64,000 nucleotides of DNA from Bacteroides thetaiotaomicron VPI-5482 (GTDB taxonomy: Bacteria > Bacteroidota > Bacteroidia > Bacteroidales > Bacteroidaceae): NCBI RefSeq assembly GCF_000011065.1, contig NC_004663.1:5580001-5644000 (forward strand). The letters are read 5' to 3'. How positions within the stretch are numbered: the stretch's first letter is position 1; the number at the start of each line of letters is the position of its first letter. The position numbers and the translations under genes were made by a program. Positions 33,903-42,804 of this stretch are shown here, piece by piece. Below the pieces are notes generated by a model, which was not told the origin of the DNA, made no database searches, and saw only the letters and a list, made by a program, of their open reading frames with translations.

Positions 33903-34913
33903 TTAAGCGTTAACTGATGCCATGTGAGCGATCAAGTCAAGAACTTTGTTAGAGTAACCGATTTCGTTGTCATACCAAGATACAACTTTTACGAAAGTGT
34001 CAGTCAAAGCGATACCAGCTTTAGCATCGAAGATAGAAGTACGAGTGTCACCCAAGAAGTCAGAAGAAACTACTGCATCTTCAGTGTAACCCAGAATACC
34101 CTTCAATTCGCCTTCAGAAGCTTCTTTCATTGCAGCGCAGATTTCAGCGTAAGTAGCCGGTTTAGCCAAGTTAACAGTCAAGTCAACTACAGAAACGTCC
34201 AAAGTCGGAACGCGCATAGACATACCAGTCAGTTTACCGTTCAAAGCCGGGATTACTTTACCTACAGCTTTAGCAGCACCAGTAGAAGAAGGGATGATGT
34301 TGCCAGAAGCAGCACGACCACCTCTCCAGTCTTTCATAGAAGGACCGTCAACTGTTTTCTGAGTAGCAGTTGTAGAGTGAACTGTAGTCATCAAACCGTC
34401 AAGGATACCGAACTTGTCGTTCAATACTTTAGCGATAGGAGCCAGACAGTTAGTAGTACAAGAAGCGTTAGAAACGAACTGAGTACCTTTCACGTATGTT
34501 TTTTCGTTTACACCGCAAACGAACATCGGAGTGTCATCTTTAGAAGGAGCTGACATTACAACATATTTTGCACCAGCTTCGATATGAGCCTGAGCTTTGT
34601 CTTTGCTCAAGAACAAACCTGTAGATTCAACAACGTATTCAGCACCTACAGCATCCCATTTCAAGTCAGCCGGATTTCTTTCTGCAGTGATGCGGATAGC
34701 CTGACCGTTAACGATCAATTTGCTGTTTTCAACATCTGCTTCGATAGTACCGTCGAATTGACCGTGCATTGTGTCATACTTCAGCATGTAAGCCAAGTAG
34801 TCTACCGGGCAAAGGTCGTTGATACCTACGATTTGAATATCGTTTCTTTTCATTGCAGCGCGGAAAACGAAACGTCCGATACGTCCGAATCCATTAATAC
34901 CTACTTTAATCAT
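33903..34913 (-). CDS. gap: Glyceraldehyde-3-phosphate dehydrogenase, type I
   Basis: 336 residues from the ATG at 34913, where the canonical MIKVGINGFGRIGRFVFRAA begins; open codons upstream (to 34970) are not family-like. Catalytic Cys152 lies in SNASCTTNCLAP, and the NAD-binding Rossmann loop is GINGFGRIGR. It oxidises glyceraldehyde-3-phosphate in glycolysis. Codon choice is strongly biased, as expected for a highly expressed gene (for example repeated AAA, GAA, GGT). A -7 element (TAATTTTG) lies about 80 bases upstream and a strong terminator follows. Confidence 0.98.
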   Translation of the reverse strand: MIKVGINGFGRIGRFVFRAAMKRNDIQIVGINDLCPVDYLAYMLKYDTMHGQFDGTIEADVENSKLIVNGQAIRITAERNPADLKWDAVGAEYVVESTGLFLSKDKAQAHIEAGAKYVVMSAPSKDDTPMFVCGVNEKTYVKGTQFVSNASCTTNCLAPIAKVLNDKFGILDGLMTTVHSTTATQKTVDGPSMKDWRGGRAASGNIIPSSTGAAKAVGKVIPALNGKLTGMSMRVPTLDVSVVDLTVNLAKPATYAEICAAMKEASEGELKGILGYTEDAVVSSDFLGDTRTSIFDAKAGIALTDTFVKVVSWYDNEIGYSNKVLDLIAHMASVNA

Positions 34914-34995
34914 TTTGTTTAAACTTTTAAGGGTTTTATAATATTTGTTCAAATATCTCTCAGCTCGCACATTTGTTTTATTTTCAAATGCGGTG

Positions 34996-35003
34996 CAAAA
35001 TTA
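34996..35003 (-). promoter_or_regulatory. Candidate -7 element (TAATTTTG) for gap
   Basis: Read on the minus strand, TAATTTTG matches TAnnTTTG and is followed by CACCGC, as in many Bacteroides housekeeping promoters. No clear TTTG is present at the -33 spacing. Confidence 0.45.
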
Positions 35004-35055
35004 CAAAAATGTTTTTATATTCGCATATTAAATTCACATTAAATATTGAAAAAAG

Positions 35056-35502
35056 ATGGGAAAGAGCACATTTTTACAAGACTTTAAGGCGTTTGCTATG
35101 AAAGGGAACGTCATTGACATGGCTGTCGGTGTAGTTATCGGCGGCGCGTTTGGGAAGATCGTATCGTCACTGGTGGCGAATGTTATTATGCCCCCAATAG
35201 GCTTATTGGTTGGTGGTGTGAACTTTACAGATCTGAAATGGGTAATGAAAGCGGCTGAAGTTGGAGCAGACGGTAAGGAGATTGCTCCTGCCGTATCTCT
35301 GGATTACGGACAATTTCTGCAAGCAACTTTTGACTTTCTGATTATAGCTTTTGCTATATTCCTATTTATACGTCTGATCACTAAACTGACCACGAAGAAG
35401 GCGGCAGAGGAAGCCCCGGCTGCTCCTCCTGCACCACCTGCTCCTACTAAAGAAGAGGTGTTGCTGACTGAGATTCGTGACTTGCTGAAAGAGAAGAAAT
35501 AA
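35056..35502 (+). CDS. mscL: Large-conductance mechanosensitive channel MscL
   Basis: 148 residues. The first helix has the gate motif MKGNVIDMAVGVVIGGAFGKIVSSLVANVIMPPIGLL. The second helix is FLQATFDFLIIAFAIFLFIRLI. A cytoplasmic tail with an Ala/Pro-rich linker (EEAPAAPPAPPAPTKEE) leads to the C-terminal amphipathic helix LLTEIRDLLKEK. It forms a pentameric inner-membrane pore that opens under osmotic downshock. Divergent from gap; followed by a hairpin terminator. Confidence 0.97.
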   Translation: MGKSTFLQDFKAFAMKGNVIDMAVGVVIGGAFGKIVSSLVANVIMPPIGLLVGGVNFTDLKWVMKAAEVGADGKEIAPAVSLDYGQFLQATFDFLIIAFAIFLFIRLITKLTTKKAAEEAPAAPPAPPAPTKEEVLLTEIRDLLKEKK

Positions 35503-35516
35503 GTACTTGTATAATG

Positions 35517-35550
35517 AATAGGAGATTCTGTTTTGAGTCTCCTATTTATT
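35517..35550 (+). terminator. Hairpin terminator of mscL
   Basis: AATAGGAGA (35517-35525) pairs with TCTCCTATT (35538-35546), loop 12 bases, followed by TATT. It lies 15 bases after the stop. Confidence 0.7.
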
Positions 35551-35668
35551 ATATATAAGTCTCTCTGACATCGTTTCCCTTTTCGGATTTTATGTTGTCC
35601 GATGATATATTTCTCTCGTAAATTTCGATTTTTCTGTTTATTCTTCTATCTTTTTGCCTACTTTTTTC

Positions 35669-35676
35669 TACTTTTG
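35669..35676 (+). promoter_or_regulatory. Candidate -7 element (TACTTTTG) for guaA
   Basis: TACTTTTG followed by CAAAT, 32 bases before the guaA ATG, fits TAnnTTTG. Upstream TTTG copies exist (35653) but at 12 rather than 19-21 bases. Confidence 0.45.
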
Positions 35677-35707
35677 CAAATCATTTATTCAAAATCCAAC
35701 CATTGAT

Positions 35708-37231
35708 ATGCAGGAGAAAATAATAATTCTTGATTTCGGTTCGCAGACAACACAGCTGATTGGTCGTCGCGTACGCGAACTGGACACGTATTGCGAAATT
35801 GTTCCTTATAACAAGTTTCCTAAAGAAGATCCGACAATTAAAGGAGTCATCCTTTCCGGAAGTCCTTTTTCGGTTTATGATAAAGATGCCTTCAAAGTAG
35901 ACTTGAGTGAGATTCGTGGTAAATATCCTATTTTGGGTATCTGCTATGGTGCACAGTTTATGGCGTATACTAACAATGGAAAAGTAGAACCGGCCGGTAC
36001 ACGTGAATATGGCCGTGCACATCTGACTTCTTTCTGCAAGGATAATGTGCTGTTTAAAGGAGTTCGTGAGAATACGCAGGTATGGATGAGTCATGGTGAT
36101 ACAATCACTGCTATCCCTGATAATTTTAAGAAGATTGCTTCAACGGATAAAGTGGATATCGCTGCTTATCAGGTTGAGGGTGAGAAGGTATGGGGCGTTC
36201 AGTTCCATCCGGAAGTGTTCCATAGCGAAGACGGGACGCAGATATTGAGGAACTTCGTAGTTGATGTTTGCGGATGCAAGCAAGACTGGTCGCCGGCTTC
36301 TTTCATCGAGAGTACGGTTGCTGAGTTGAAAGCTCAGTTAGGTGATGATAAAGTGGTGCTGGGATTGAGCGGTGGTGTCGATTCATCGGTTGCTGCTGTT
36401 TTGCTGAATAGAGCTATCGGTAAGAATCTGACTTGTATCTTCGTAGACCACGGTATGCTCCGTAAGAATGAGTTCAAGAATGTGATGAACGATTACGAAT
36501 GCCTCGGGCTGAATGTAATTGGCGTGGATGCCAGCGAAAAGTTCTTTGCAGAGCTTGCAGGTGTGACGGAACCGGAGCGTAAACGTAAGATTATCGGTAA
36601 GGGCTTTATCGATGTATTCGATGTGGAAGCTCACAAAATAAAAGATGTGAAATGGCTGGCTCAGGGCACTATTTATCCAGACTGCATCGAATCATTGTCT
36701 ATAACAGGTACAGTGATCAAGAGTCATCATAACGTAGGTGGTCTGCCCGAAAAAATGCACTTGAAGTTGTGCGAGCCGCTTCGTCTGTTGTTTAAGGATG
36801 AAGTTCGTCGTGTAGGTCGCGAGTTGGGTATGCCGGAACATCTGATTACTCGTCATCCATTCCCTGGCCCGGGTTTGGCTGTACGTATTCTTGGAGACAT
36901 CACCCGTGAGAAAGTGCGTATCCTGCAAGATGCTGATGATATTTACATTCAGGGATTGCGCGACTGGGGATTGTATGATCAAGTATGGCAGGCAGGCGTT
37001 ATCTTACTGCCGGTACAGTCTGTAGGTGTCATGGGAGATGAACGTACTTATGAAAGAGCGGTAGCATTGCGTGCCGTGACTTCTACTGATGCCATGACTG
37101 CCGACTGGGCGCATTTGCCATATGAATTCCTGGGTAAGATTTCGAATGATATTATTAATAAGGTGAAAGGTGTAAACCGCGTAACCTATGATATCAGTTC
37201 TAAGCCACCTGCAACTATTGAGTGGGAATAA
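35708..37231 (+). CDS. guaA: GMP synthase (glutamine-hydrolysing)
   Basis: 507 residues from the ATG at 35708 (MQEKIIILDFGSQTTQLIGRRVREL). The N-terminal glutamine amidotransferase has nucleophile Cys79 in GICYGAQF and HPEVFHS. The ATP pyrophosphatase P-loop is LSGGVDSSVAAV at about 223-234, and the C-terminal dimerisation domain ends KPPATIEWE. It makes GMP from XMP, ATP and glutamine. The open frame extends 54 bases upstream without family similarity. A strong terminator follows. Confidence 0.98.
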   Translation: MQEKIIILDFGSQTTQLIGRRVRELDTYCEIVPYNKFPKEDPTIKGVILSGSPFSVYDKDAFKVDLSEIRGKYPILGICYGAQFMAYTNNGKVEPAGTREYGRAHLTSFCKDNVLFKGVRENTQVWMSHGDTITAIPDNFKKIASTDKVDIAAYQVEGEKVWGVQFHPEVFHSEDGTQILRNFVVDVCGCKQDWSPASFIESTVAELKAQLGDDKVVLGLSGGVDSSVAAVLLNRAIGKNLTCIFVDHGMLRKNEFKNVMNDYECLGLNVIGVDASEKFFAELAGVTEPERKRKIIGKGFIDVFDVEAHKIKDVKWLAQGTIYPDCIESLSITGTVIKSHHNVGGLPEKMHLKLCEPLRLLFKDEVRRVGRELGMPEHLITRHPFPGPGLAVRILGDITREKVRILQDADDIYIQGLRDWGLYDQVWQAGVILLPVQSVGVMGDERTYERAVALRAVTSTDAMTADWAHLPYEFLGKISNDIINKVKGVNRVTYDISSKPPATIEWE

Positions 37232-37254
37232 GAGATTTTCTTGATTTATATAAA

Positions 37255-37288
37255 ATTCCAGTATCGCAAGTTACTGGAATTTTTTTTA
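37255..37288 (+). terminator. Rho-independent terminator of guaA
   Basis: ATTCCAGTA (37255-37263) pairs perfectly with TACTGGAAT (37272-37280), followed by eight T. It isolates guaA from the downstream PUL 2 leader. Confidence 0.9.
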
Positions 37289-37494
37289 TGTAATATACCC
37301 TTTACTTCTTATTACGGCCTATTCGCCAGAGATTGTTGGTGAAGGAGAAAATATTATTATATATGGTAGAAATTAAGGTGTGCATTTTATTTCTTATGCA
37401 TTTATTCTTTTGGGGATCTACTACCTTTTTTATTTAGTATATTTGAAAATAAATAGTTGTGCTTGGCTGTTATGATTCATTTTTATATTTAACA

Positions 37495-37524
37495 GATTGG
37501 GATAAGTTGCTCTAGAACTTGGTA
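37495..37524. repeat. Left arm of 30-bp inverted repeat (candidate inversion site)
   Basis: The arm reads GATTGGGATAAGTTGCTCTA and continues GAACTTGGTA. It matches the reverse complement of 37770-37799 at 28 of 30 positions; likeness fades but continues a few bases outward (TTnAC). Read on the minus strand it contains AAGTTCTAGAGCAACTTA, which resembles the anti-sigma inversion site 2. Confidence 0.75.
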
Positions 37525-37579
37525 GTTTTATACCAATAAGTGTATTTTTTCCTGTTTTCATAGGCTATTCAAAGGTTAT

Positions 37580-37587
37580 TAAGTTTG
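37580..37587 (+). promoter_or_regulatory. Candidate -7 element (TAAGTTTG) between the inverted repeats
   Basis: TAAGTTTG matches TAnnTTTG. TTTT at 37555-37558 lies 21 bases upstream where TTTG is expected. It points toward PUL 2. On the opposite strand between the repeats I find no exact match, so the present orientation would be the productive one. Confidence 0.4.
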
Positions 37588-37769
37588 TGTGCTACTTAAG
37601 ACGGTGTAAAGTTATTAATAAAATTGGTGAACGCAATGTTTTTTTTATTTTAATTATCGGCAAACGATGTTTTTTTTAATTTTTCATTCTACTACTCAGA
37701 TCGTAATAAGATAGATATAATCTTTTAATTATTGTATATTGTTGATTATTAGTATTTTATCGCTTTGGA

Positions 37770-37799
37770 TACCAAGTTCTAGAGCGACTTATTCCAATC
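37770..37799. repeat. Right arm of 30-bp inverted repeat (candidate inversion site)
   Basis: Reads TACCAAGTTCTAGAGCGACT and continues TATTCCAATC on the plus strand, the inverted partner of 37495-37524 (28 of 30). The two arms enclose 245 bp. No target-site duplication is obvious outside the arms, which argues against a simple transposed MITE. Confidence 0.75.
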
Positions 37800-37891
37800 G
37801 GTCAATTACGACTATATTTCTTAATAATTATTTATGATAATGCGAAATTATAGGCCGCCTCCGGGCTGTGATTAAATTTTTATTATCGTTT

Positions 37892-37920
37892 CTTCAGCAT
37901 AGATCAGAACAGTGCTGAAG
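37892..37920 (+). promoter_or_regulatory. Leader hairpin upstream of PUL 2
   Basis: CTTCAGCA (37892-37899) pairs perfectly with TGCTGAAG (37913-37920), loop 13 bases. It lies downstream of the candidate promoter and 250 bases before the first gene, with no T-run after it. It could be an RNA-stability or control element; function is not known. Confidence 0.4.
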
Positions 37921-38173
37921 AGAGATTGAATTCATTAAAAATTTCAATACCCCCAAGAAAAACAAATGAATGATAACAGTCAAACACAACTATATATATT
38001 CCAAAACTTACTAAATATTAAGATAAAGCATACACACCCAAAAACAAACGTATTAGAGTAAAAATGCACATCTTATTTCTACCACATTATCATAATGCTA
38101 GATATAGAATAGTAAGTTTTCTACTTATCCATATTAACCCAACTAATTATTAACCTTTAATCACAGAAAAACA

Positions 38174-39646
38174 ATGCAAAAAAGAACTATTTTTTTGACA
38201 TTTTTTGCCACCGTATTTGTCTATCTGACTTCATGTTCGGATAGTAAGAATATAGGAAGTGCAGTATTTAATCCGGATCAACCTATTGAGGTGACCGGAT
38301 TTTATCCGGATTCCGGTGGAATTGCCACCCCTATGATCGTCGAAGGCAGAAACTTCGGTTCAGACACTACCAATCTGAAAGTTTACTTTGAGGATGTGGA
38401 TGGAATAAAGCATCCGGCAGGCTTAGTCAGCTCGAATGGAAGCAAAATCTATCTATATGTTCCTTCAGGGTTAACGTACAAGAAAGAAATGAATCTTCTC
38501 GTTGCCCGAACGATGTCCGACGGGAAAGAATATGAAGGTCAAGCCAGAAAACAATTCATCTACAAGACTCAGACAAGTGTAACTACCGTAATAGGTCAAG
38601 CTTCACCGGATGCCGACCAACCTACTGTGGGAGGAGATATAGCTACTTCTACATTGTCGGCACCCAACTACATTTGTCTGGACGATGAGGATAATATCTT
38701 TATCACCGAACGTCATGTTTGGCACGGAGGAGATAATTATCCATCCGTAACCTGTAAGAATGATAAAGGAGAAAACTCGAATGGAAATATTGTCATGGCT
38801 TCTGTCAAGAGTAATTCAGTGCTTGTACTACAGTATGGTACGGCAGCTATACTGAATGCTCCTGCTTTCTCGGATATAGATAATGCGATGTATGCTCCTG
38901 AAGATGGTGGTATGGGGTTCTATGCTTTGTCTAAAAGTGTAAGTTATGCACCTCGTCGTCTGACAGTGTTGCTGGATGATGCAACAAAGGATATTGCCGA
39001 TAATAATTATAAGCACTGTTTTGTGGTGAACAAACTCGACCATTACATTTATACGGTGATGGTAAGAGGCCAACTGGTCAGGATAAAACCGAATACTCGT
39101 ACTTGTGAACTCCTGCTTAAGAAGGTAGGTACTTCCACCCGACCTGACGCCTGTGACTCATACTGTGCATTCAGCCCTGTCAAAGGACAGGAAAATATGC
39201 TTTACATCGCAATGGCTGAAGGTAATCAGATATGGAGAGTAGATGTCGGTAATCTGGAAGGTAAAGATAAAAAAACCTATCCTGGTGAGGGTTATGCCGG
39301 AAAAGCTATAGTAGAAGGACAAATTGCCGGAAAAGGATGGGAAGACGGTCTACTGAGAAATGCCAAGTTTAATAATCCCCACCAGATCTGTTTTACGGAA
39401 GACGGTAAGTTGTATATCGCTGATTGTGGTAACAATTGTATACGAGTGATTGATACAAGATTGTCAATAGACAAAGCTACCGTAAGTACCCCTATCGGAC
39501 TTCCGGGAATGAAGGGTTATAAAGATGGTGGTCCGGACATTGCTATGTTCAATCATCCTTTCGGAGTTGCTGTCAGTGCCGATGGACAAATCGTGTATGT
39601 TGCTGATACCGGAAATAAAGTGATTCGTAAATTGTCTATAGAATAA
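38174..39646 (+). CDS. IPT/TIG and NHL-repeat surface lipoprotein
   Basis: 490 residues with a lipobox (VYLTSCSDSKN, Cys at about 21) and polar residues after it, suiting surface export. An IPT/TIG immunoglobulin-like domain (about 40-125: EVTGFYPDSGGIATPMIVEGRNFGSDTTNLKVYF) is followed by a beta-propeller with NHL-like repeats (PNYICLDDEDNIFITER, NPHQICFTEDGKLYIADCGNNCIRVID, HPFGVAVSADGQIVYVADTGNKVIRKL). Proteins of this plan often open PULs of the TIG/SusC/SusD type and are thought to bind glycan. First gene of PUL 2; 17 bp before susC. Confidence 0.88.
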   Translation: MQKRTIFLTFFATVFVYLTSCSDSKNIGSAVFNPDQPIEVTGFYPDSGGIATPMIVEGRNFGSDTTNLKVYFEDVDGIKHPAGLVSSNGSKIYLYVPSGLTYKKEMNLLVARTMSDGKEYEGQARKQFIYKTQTSVTTVIGQASPDADQPTVGGDIATSTLSAPNYICLDDEDNIFITERHVWHGGDNYPSVTCKNDKGENSNGNIVMASVKSNSVLVLQYGTAAILNAPAFSDIDNAMYAPEDGGMGFYALSKSVSYAPRRLTVLLDDATKDIADNNYKHCFVVNKLDHYIYTVMVRGQLVRIKPNTRTCELLLKKVGTSTRPDACDSYCAFSPVKGQENMLYIAMAEGNQIWRVDVGNLEGKDKKTYPGEGYAGKAIVEGQIAGKGWEDGLLRNAKFNNPHQICFTEDGKLYIADCGNNCIRVIDTRLSIDKATVSTPIGLPGMKGYKDGGPDIAMFNHPFGVAVSADGQIVYVADTGNKVIRKLSIE

Positions 39647-39663
39647 CCTTTTATAATACATAT

Positions 39664-42600
39664 ATGAAAAAAAATCTTTTATTGATTGTGCTGCTGATGA
39701 TACTCATTCCATTGGCAGGTTACAGTCAGAACGAAACGAAGACACAGTTTACAGTGGCGGGCGTGATTGTGGATGCATCCGGTGAGCCATTGGTAGGTAC
39801 AGCTGTTTATGTAAAGAATGAACCGGGGGTCGGCGTGGTAGCGGATTTGGATGGAAAATTCAAAATTAGAGTGACGAAGAATGCCACGTTGGTATTCCAA
39901 TCGGTCGGTATGAAGAATGTCGAGATGCTGATTACCAAAGATGAAGAGAAACTTAAGATTGTCATGAAAGAAGACGAGACTAAGATTGATGAAGTAGTGG
40001 TAACGGGCATGAGTTCGCAGAAAAAAGTATCGGTAGTAGGCGCAATTACCACAATCGATGTCGCGCAATTGAAAACTCCCGCCACCTCTCTTAATAATAT
40101 GATCGGAGGTCGAATGGCGGGTGTCATCACTATGCAGACTTCGGGTGAACCGGGGAAAAATATCTCTAACTTCTGGATTCGTGGTATCAGTACTTTCGGA
40201 GCCGGTACCGGAGCATTGGTGCTGATCGATGGTATCGAAGGAAGACTGGAGGATATTGATACCGATGACGTTGAATCATTCAGTATTCTGAAGGATGCCG
40301 CAGCGACGGCTGTCTACGGAACACGTGGGGCCAATGGTGTAGTATTGGTGACTACCAAACGCGGTACCAGCGGAAAACTGGAAGTGACCGGACGTGCTAC
40401 CATGAAAATATCCCATATCAAACGTCTGCCCGAATATCTGGGAGCTTATGATTACGCGCTTCTTGCCAATGAAGCCAGAGCAATGTCGGGAGAAGATGAT
40501 CTGTATACCCGTCTGGAACTAGACCTTATCAAAAATAAGTTGGATCCGGACCTCTACCCGGATGTAAACTGGATGGACGAAATCATGAAACATAATTCTA
40601 TCCAACAGAATTACTATGTCAGTGCTAAAGGAGGAGGTGATGTTGCCAGATATTTTTTATCGATAGGTTATCAGGATGAAGGTGCTGCTTATCGTCAGGA
40701 AGAAAACCTGTTTAAGAAACCATTGAGCGTAAACAAGCTGAACTATCGTGCCAATATCGACATGAATCTGACCAAAACAACCCAGTTGTATTTCGGTGTG
40801 GACGGATATGTCAATTCCTATGTCAGCCCGGGCGGAATGAATACAGACGCAGTATGGTCTGCTGTCCAACAGTTGACACCACTTCTGTTTCCGGTCACTT
40901 ACTCCGATGGTACGTTACCCGTATATGGAGGACAGCGTACATTGGCTTCTCCTTACGTTATGCTGAATAATACCGGATATATGCAAAGTGAGGACAACCG
41001 AAACATGCTGACGCTTAAATTGACACAAGAATTCAAAGGATTCCTGAAAGGACTGACATTATCCGTACAAGGGATGACAGAACATATCGGTTATTTCAGC
41101 GAATACCGCTCTATTTGGCCGGATCTTTACCGTGCTACCGGGCGAACGGCACAGGGAGTTTTGATTAAATCACTGCGCTCTTCACAACAAAGTCTGGCAT
41201 ACGGAGATGCTGAACACTCTTACAGACAGTACTACTTGGAGGCAAAAGCTAATTGGAACCGGACATTCGGCGATCATACTTTCGGTGCGTTGCTCGAATA
41301 CTATATGAAAGATGAGAAAGATTCTCAATGGGGAGCCATTGATGATTTGGGCATCAGCAGCATTCCCAAGCGTCATCAGAATCTCTCCGGACGTATCTCT
41401 TACGACTATAAAAACCGTTATTTTATTGACGCGAATTTCGGTTATACAGGTTCTGCTCAGTTTAAAAAAGGCGAACGATTCGGTTTCTTTCCTTCCATTG
41501 CTGCCGGATGGGTTCCTTCCTCTTATAACTGGTGGTCTGAGAAACTGCCTTGGTTCACGTTTCTGAAATTTCGCGGTTCTTACGGTATTGTAGGAAACGA
41601 CCAGATTGTTGCCGTCAACGATTATACAGGCGTAGGGCGTTTCCCTTATATGACTATGATAGACAATCACGCCGGATCTGCCTGGGGATACCGCTATAAT
41701 GGTATCACAGAAACCTACACTGGAGCCGACAACTTAAAATGGGAAGTAGCGAAGAAGGCAAATCTGGGTATCGACGCCAAGTTCTTTCATGACAAGCTGT
41801 CTTTTACTGTCGATATTTTCCGGGACACTCGTGATCATATCTTTCAGGATCGTGTGACGTTGCCTTCTTTTGTAGGTATGGTGACCTATCCGAAATCAAA
41901 TGTAGGACGTATGCACAGTGTGGGATCGGACGGAAACATTGAGTTTTTCCATCAGATCAACAAGGATATGAATTTTACCATTCGTGCTAATTATACGTTC
42001 TCACAAAATGTCATTGACTATTTTGAAGAGAATAAATTACCTTATGATTATCTCAGCGTGACTGGTAAGCCTTTTAATATTTTGCGCGGATACATCTCCG
42101 AAGGGCTGTTCGCCAGTAAAGAGGAGATCAATACCAGTCCTGACCAAAGTGGATTCGGAACGATACGTCCCGGTGACATTAAATATCGTGATGTGAACGG
42201 AGACGGCATTATCAATGAAGACGACAAGGTGCCTTTGTCTTATTCCAACCAGTTACCTAGAATGATGTATGGATTTGGCGGTGATTTTCAATGGAAAGAT
42301 TTGACTGTGAGTATTTTGTTCAAGGGTTCTGCGAAAGTGGATTACTATCGTGCAGGACTTGGCAATGACTACGGATGGATTCCGTTTTATAACGGAGACT
42401 TGGGAAATGTGATCAAACTAGCTAACAATCCCAAGAACAGATGGACCCCTGCATGGTATTCGGGAACTACTGCTACAGAGAATCCGAATGCGGAATTTCC
42501 ACGGCTTTCTTATGGCAAAAACACGAACAACTCCCAGCTTTCTTCTTTCTGGAGACGGAACGGTTCTTTCCTGCGCCTTCAGGAAGTCAGCCTGAGATAC

Positions 42601-42783
42601 AGCCTGAAACATCTGCCTTGGATTAAATCTGTTGGATTGTCTTCCGTTGATCTGGAATTTGTAGCCAACAATCTGTTCACTATCGACAAAGTGAAATACT
42701 TTGATCCGGAACAGGCTTCGGCAAATGGTGCTGTCTATCCGATACCTGCTACTTATGCTTTTCAGGTATACTTAAGATTCTAA
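39664..42783 (+). CDS. SusC-like TonB-dependent receptor without STN domain
   Basis: 1039 residues. The signal peptide (LIPLAGYSQNE, about residue 22) is followed directly by the carboxypeptidase-D-like domain (FTVAGVIVDASGEPLVGTAVYVK), the plug (GMSSQKKVSVVGAITTID, FWIRGISTFGAGTGALVLIDGIEGR, DAAATAVYGTRGANGVVLVTTKRG) and the barrel ending FQVYLRF. It lacks the STN domain found in the PUL 1 SusC, so it is not expected to signal through a FecR anti-sigma. It imports oligosaccharides across the outer membrane with its SusD partner, 21 bp downstream. Confidence 0.95.
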   Translation: MKKNLLLIVLLMILIPLAGYSQNETKTQFTVAGVIVDASGEPLVGTAVYVKNEPGVGVVADLDGKFKIRVTKNATLVFQSVGMKNVEMLITKDEEKLKIVMKEDETKIDEVVVTGMSSQKKVSVVGAITTIDVAQLKTPATSLNNMIGGRMAGVITMQTSGEPGKNISNFWIRGISTFGAGTGALVLIDGIEGRLEDIDTDDVESFSILKDAAATAVYGTRGANGVVLVTTKRGTSGKLEVTGRATMKISHIKRLPEYLGAYDYALLANEARAMSGEDDLYTRLELDLIKNKLDPDLYPDVNWMDEIMKHNSIQQNYYVSAKGGGDVARYFLSIGYQDEGAAYRQEENLFKKPLSVNKLNYRANIDMNLTKTTQLYFGVDGYVNSYVSPGGMNTDAVWSAVQQLTPLLFPVTYSDGTLPVYGGQRTLASPYVMLNNTGYMQSEDNRNMLTLKLTQEFKGFLKGLTLSVQGMTEHIGYFSEYRSIWPDLYRATGRTAQGVLIKSLRSSQQSLAYGDAEHSYRQYYLEAKANWNRTFGDHTFGALLEYYMKDEKDSQWGAIDDLGISSIPKRHQNLSGRISYDYKNRYFIDANFGYTGSAQFKKGERFGFFPSIAAGWVPSSYNWWSEKLPWFTFLKFRGSYGIVGNDQIVAVNDYTGVGRFPYMTMIDNHAGSAWGYRYNGITETYTGADNLKWEVAKKANLGIDAKFFHDKLSFTVDIFRDTRDHIFQDRVTLPSFVGMVTYPKSNVGRMHSVGSDGNIEFFHQINKDMNFTIRANYTFSQNVIDYFEENKLPYDYLSVTGKPFNILRGYISEGLFASKEEINTSPDQSGFGTIRPGDIKYRDVNGDGIINEDDKVPLSYSNQLPRMMYGFGGDFQWKDLTVSILFKGSAKVDYYRAGLGNDYGWIPFYNGDLGNVIKLANNPKNRWTPAWYSGTTATENPNAEFPRLSYGKNTNNSQLSSFWRRNGSFLRLQEVSLRYSLKHLPWIKSVGLSSVDLEFVANNLFTIDKVKYFDPEQASANGAVYPIPATYAFQVYLRF

Positions 42784-42804
42784 TCACATAATATTGAAAA
42801 ATTC

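Larger units (their letters stand above)
37232..38173 (+). other. 942-bp gene-free leader region upstream of PUL 2
   Basis: No coding frame with a start and family likeness is present. After the guaA terminator, the region is AT-rich and holds a pair of 30-base inverted repeats (37495-37524 and 37770-37799), a promoter-like TAAGTTTG at 37580, and two copies of a CGATG/CAATG-T8 block (near 37634 and 37667). A hairpin lies at 37892-37920, followed by about 250 bases of very AT-rich sequence before the TIG gene. There is no sigma, anti-sigma or sensor gene next to PUL 2, so control of that locus is likely to lie in this stretch or elsewhere in the genome. Confidence 0.7.

Noticed and set aside
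37495..37799. Inverted repeats as a MITE
   Set aside because: Not fully excluded, but no target-site duplication is visible and likeness fades gradually outside the arms, which fits recombination sites better.
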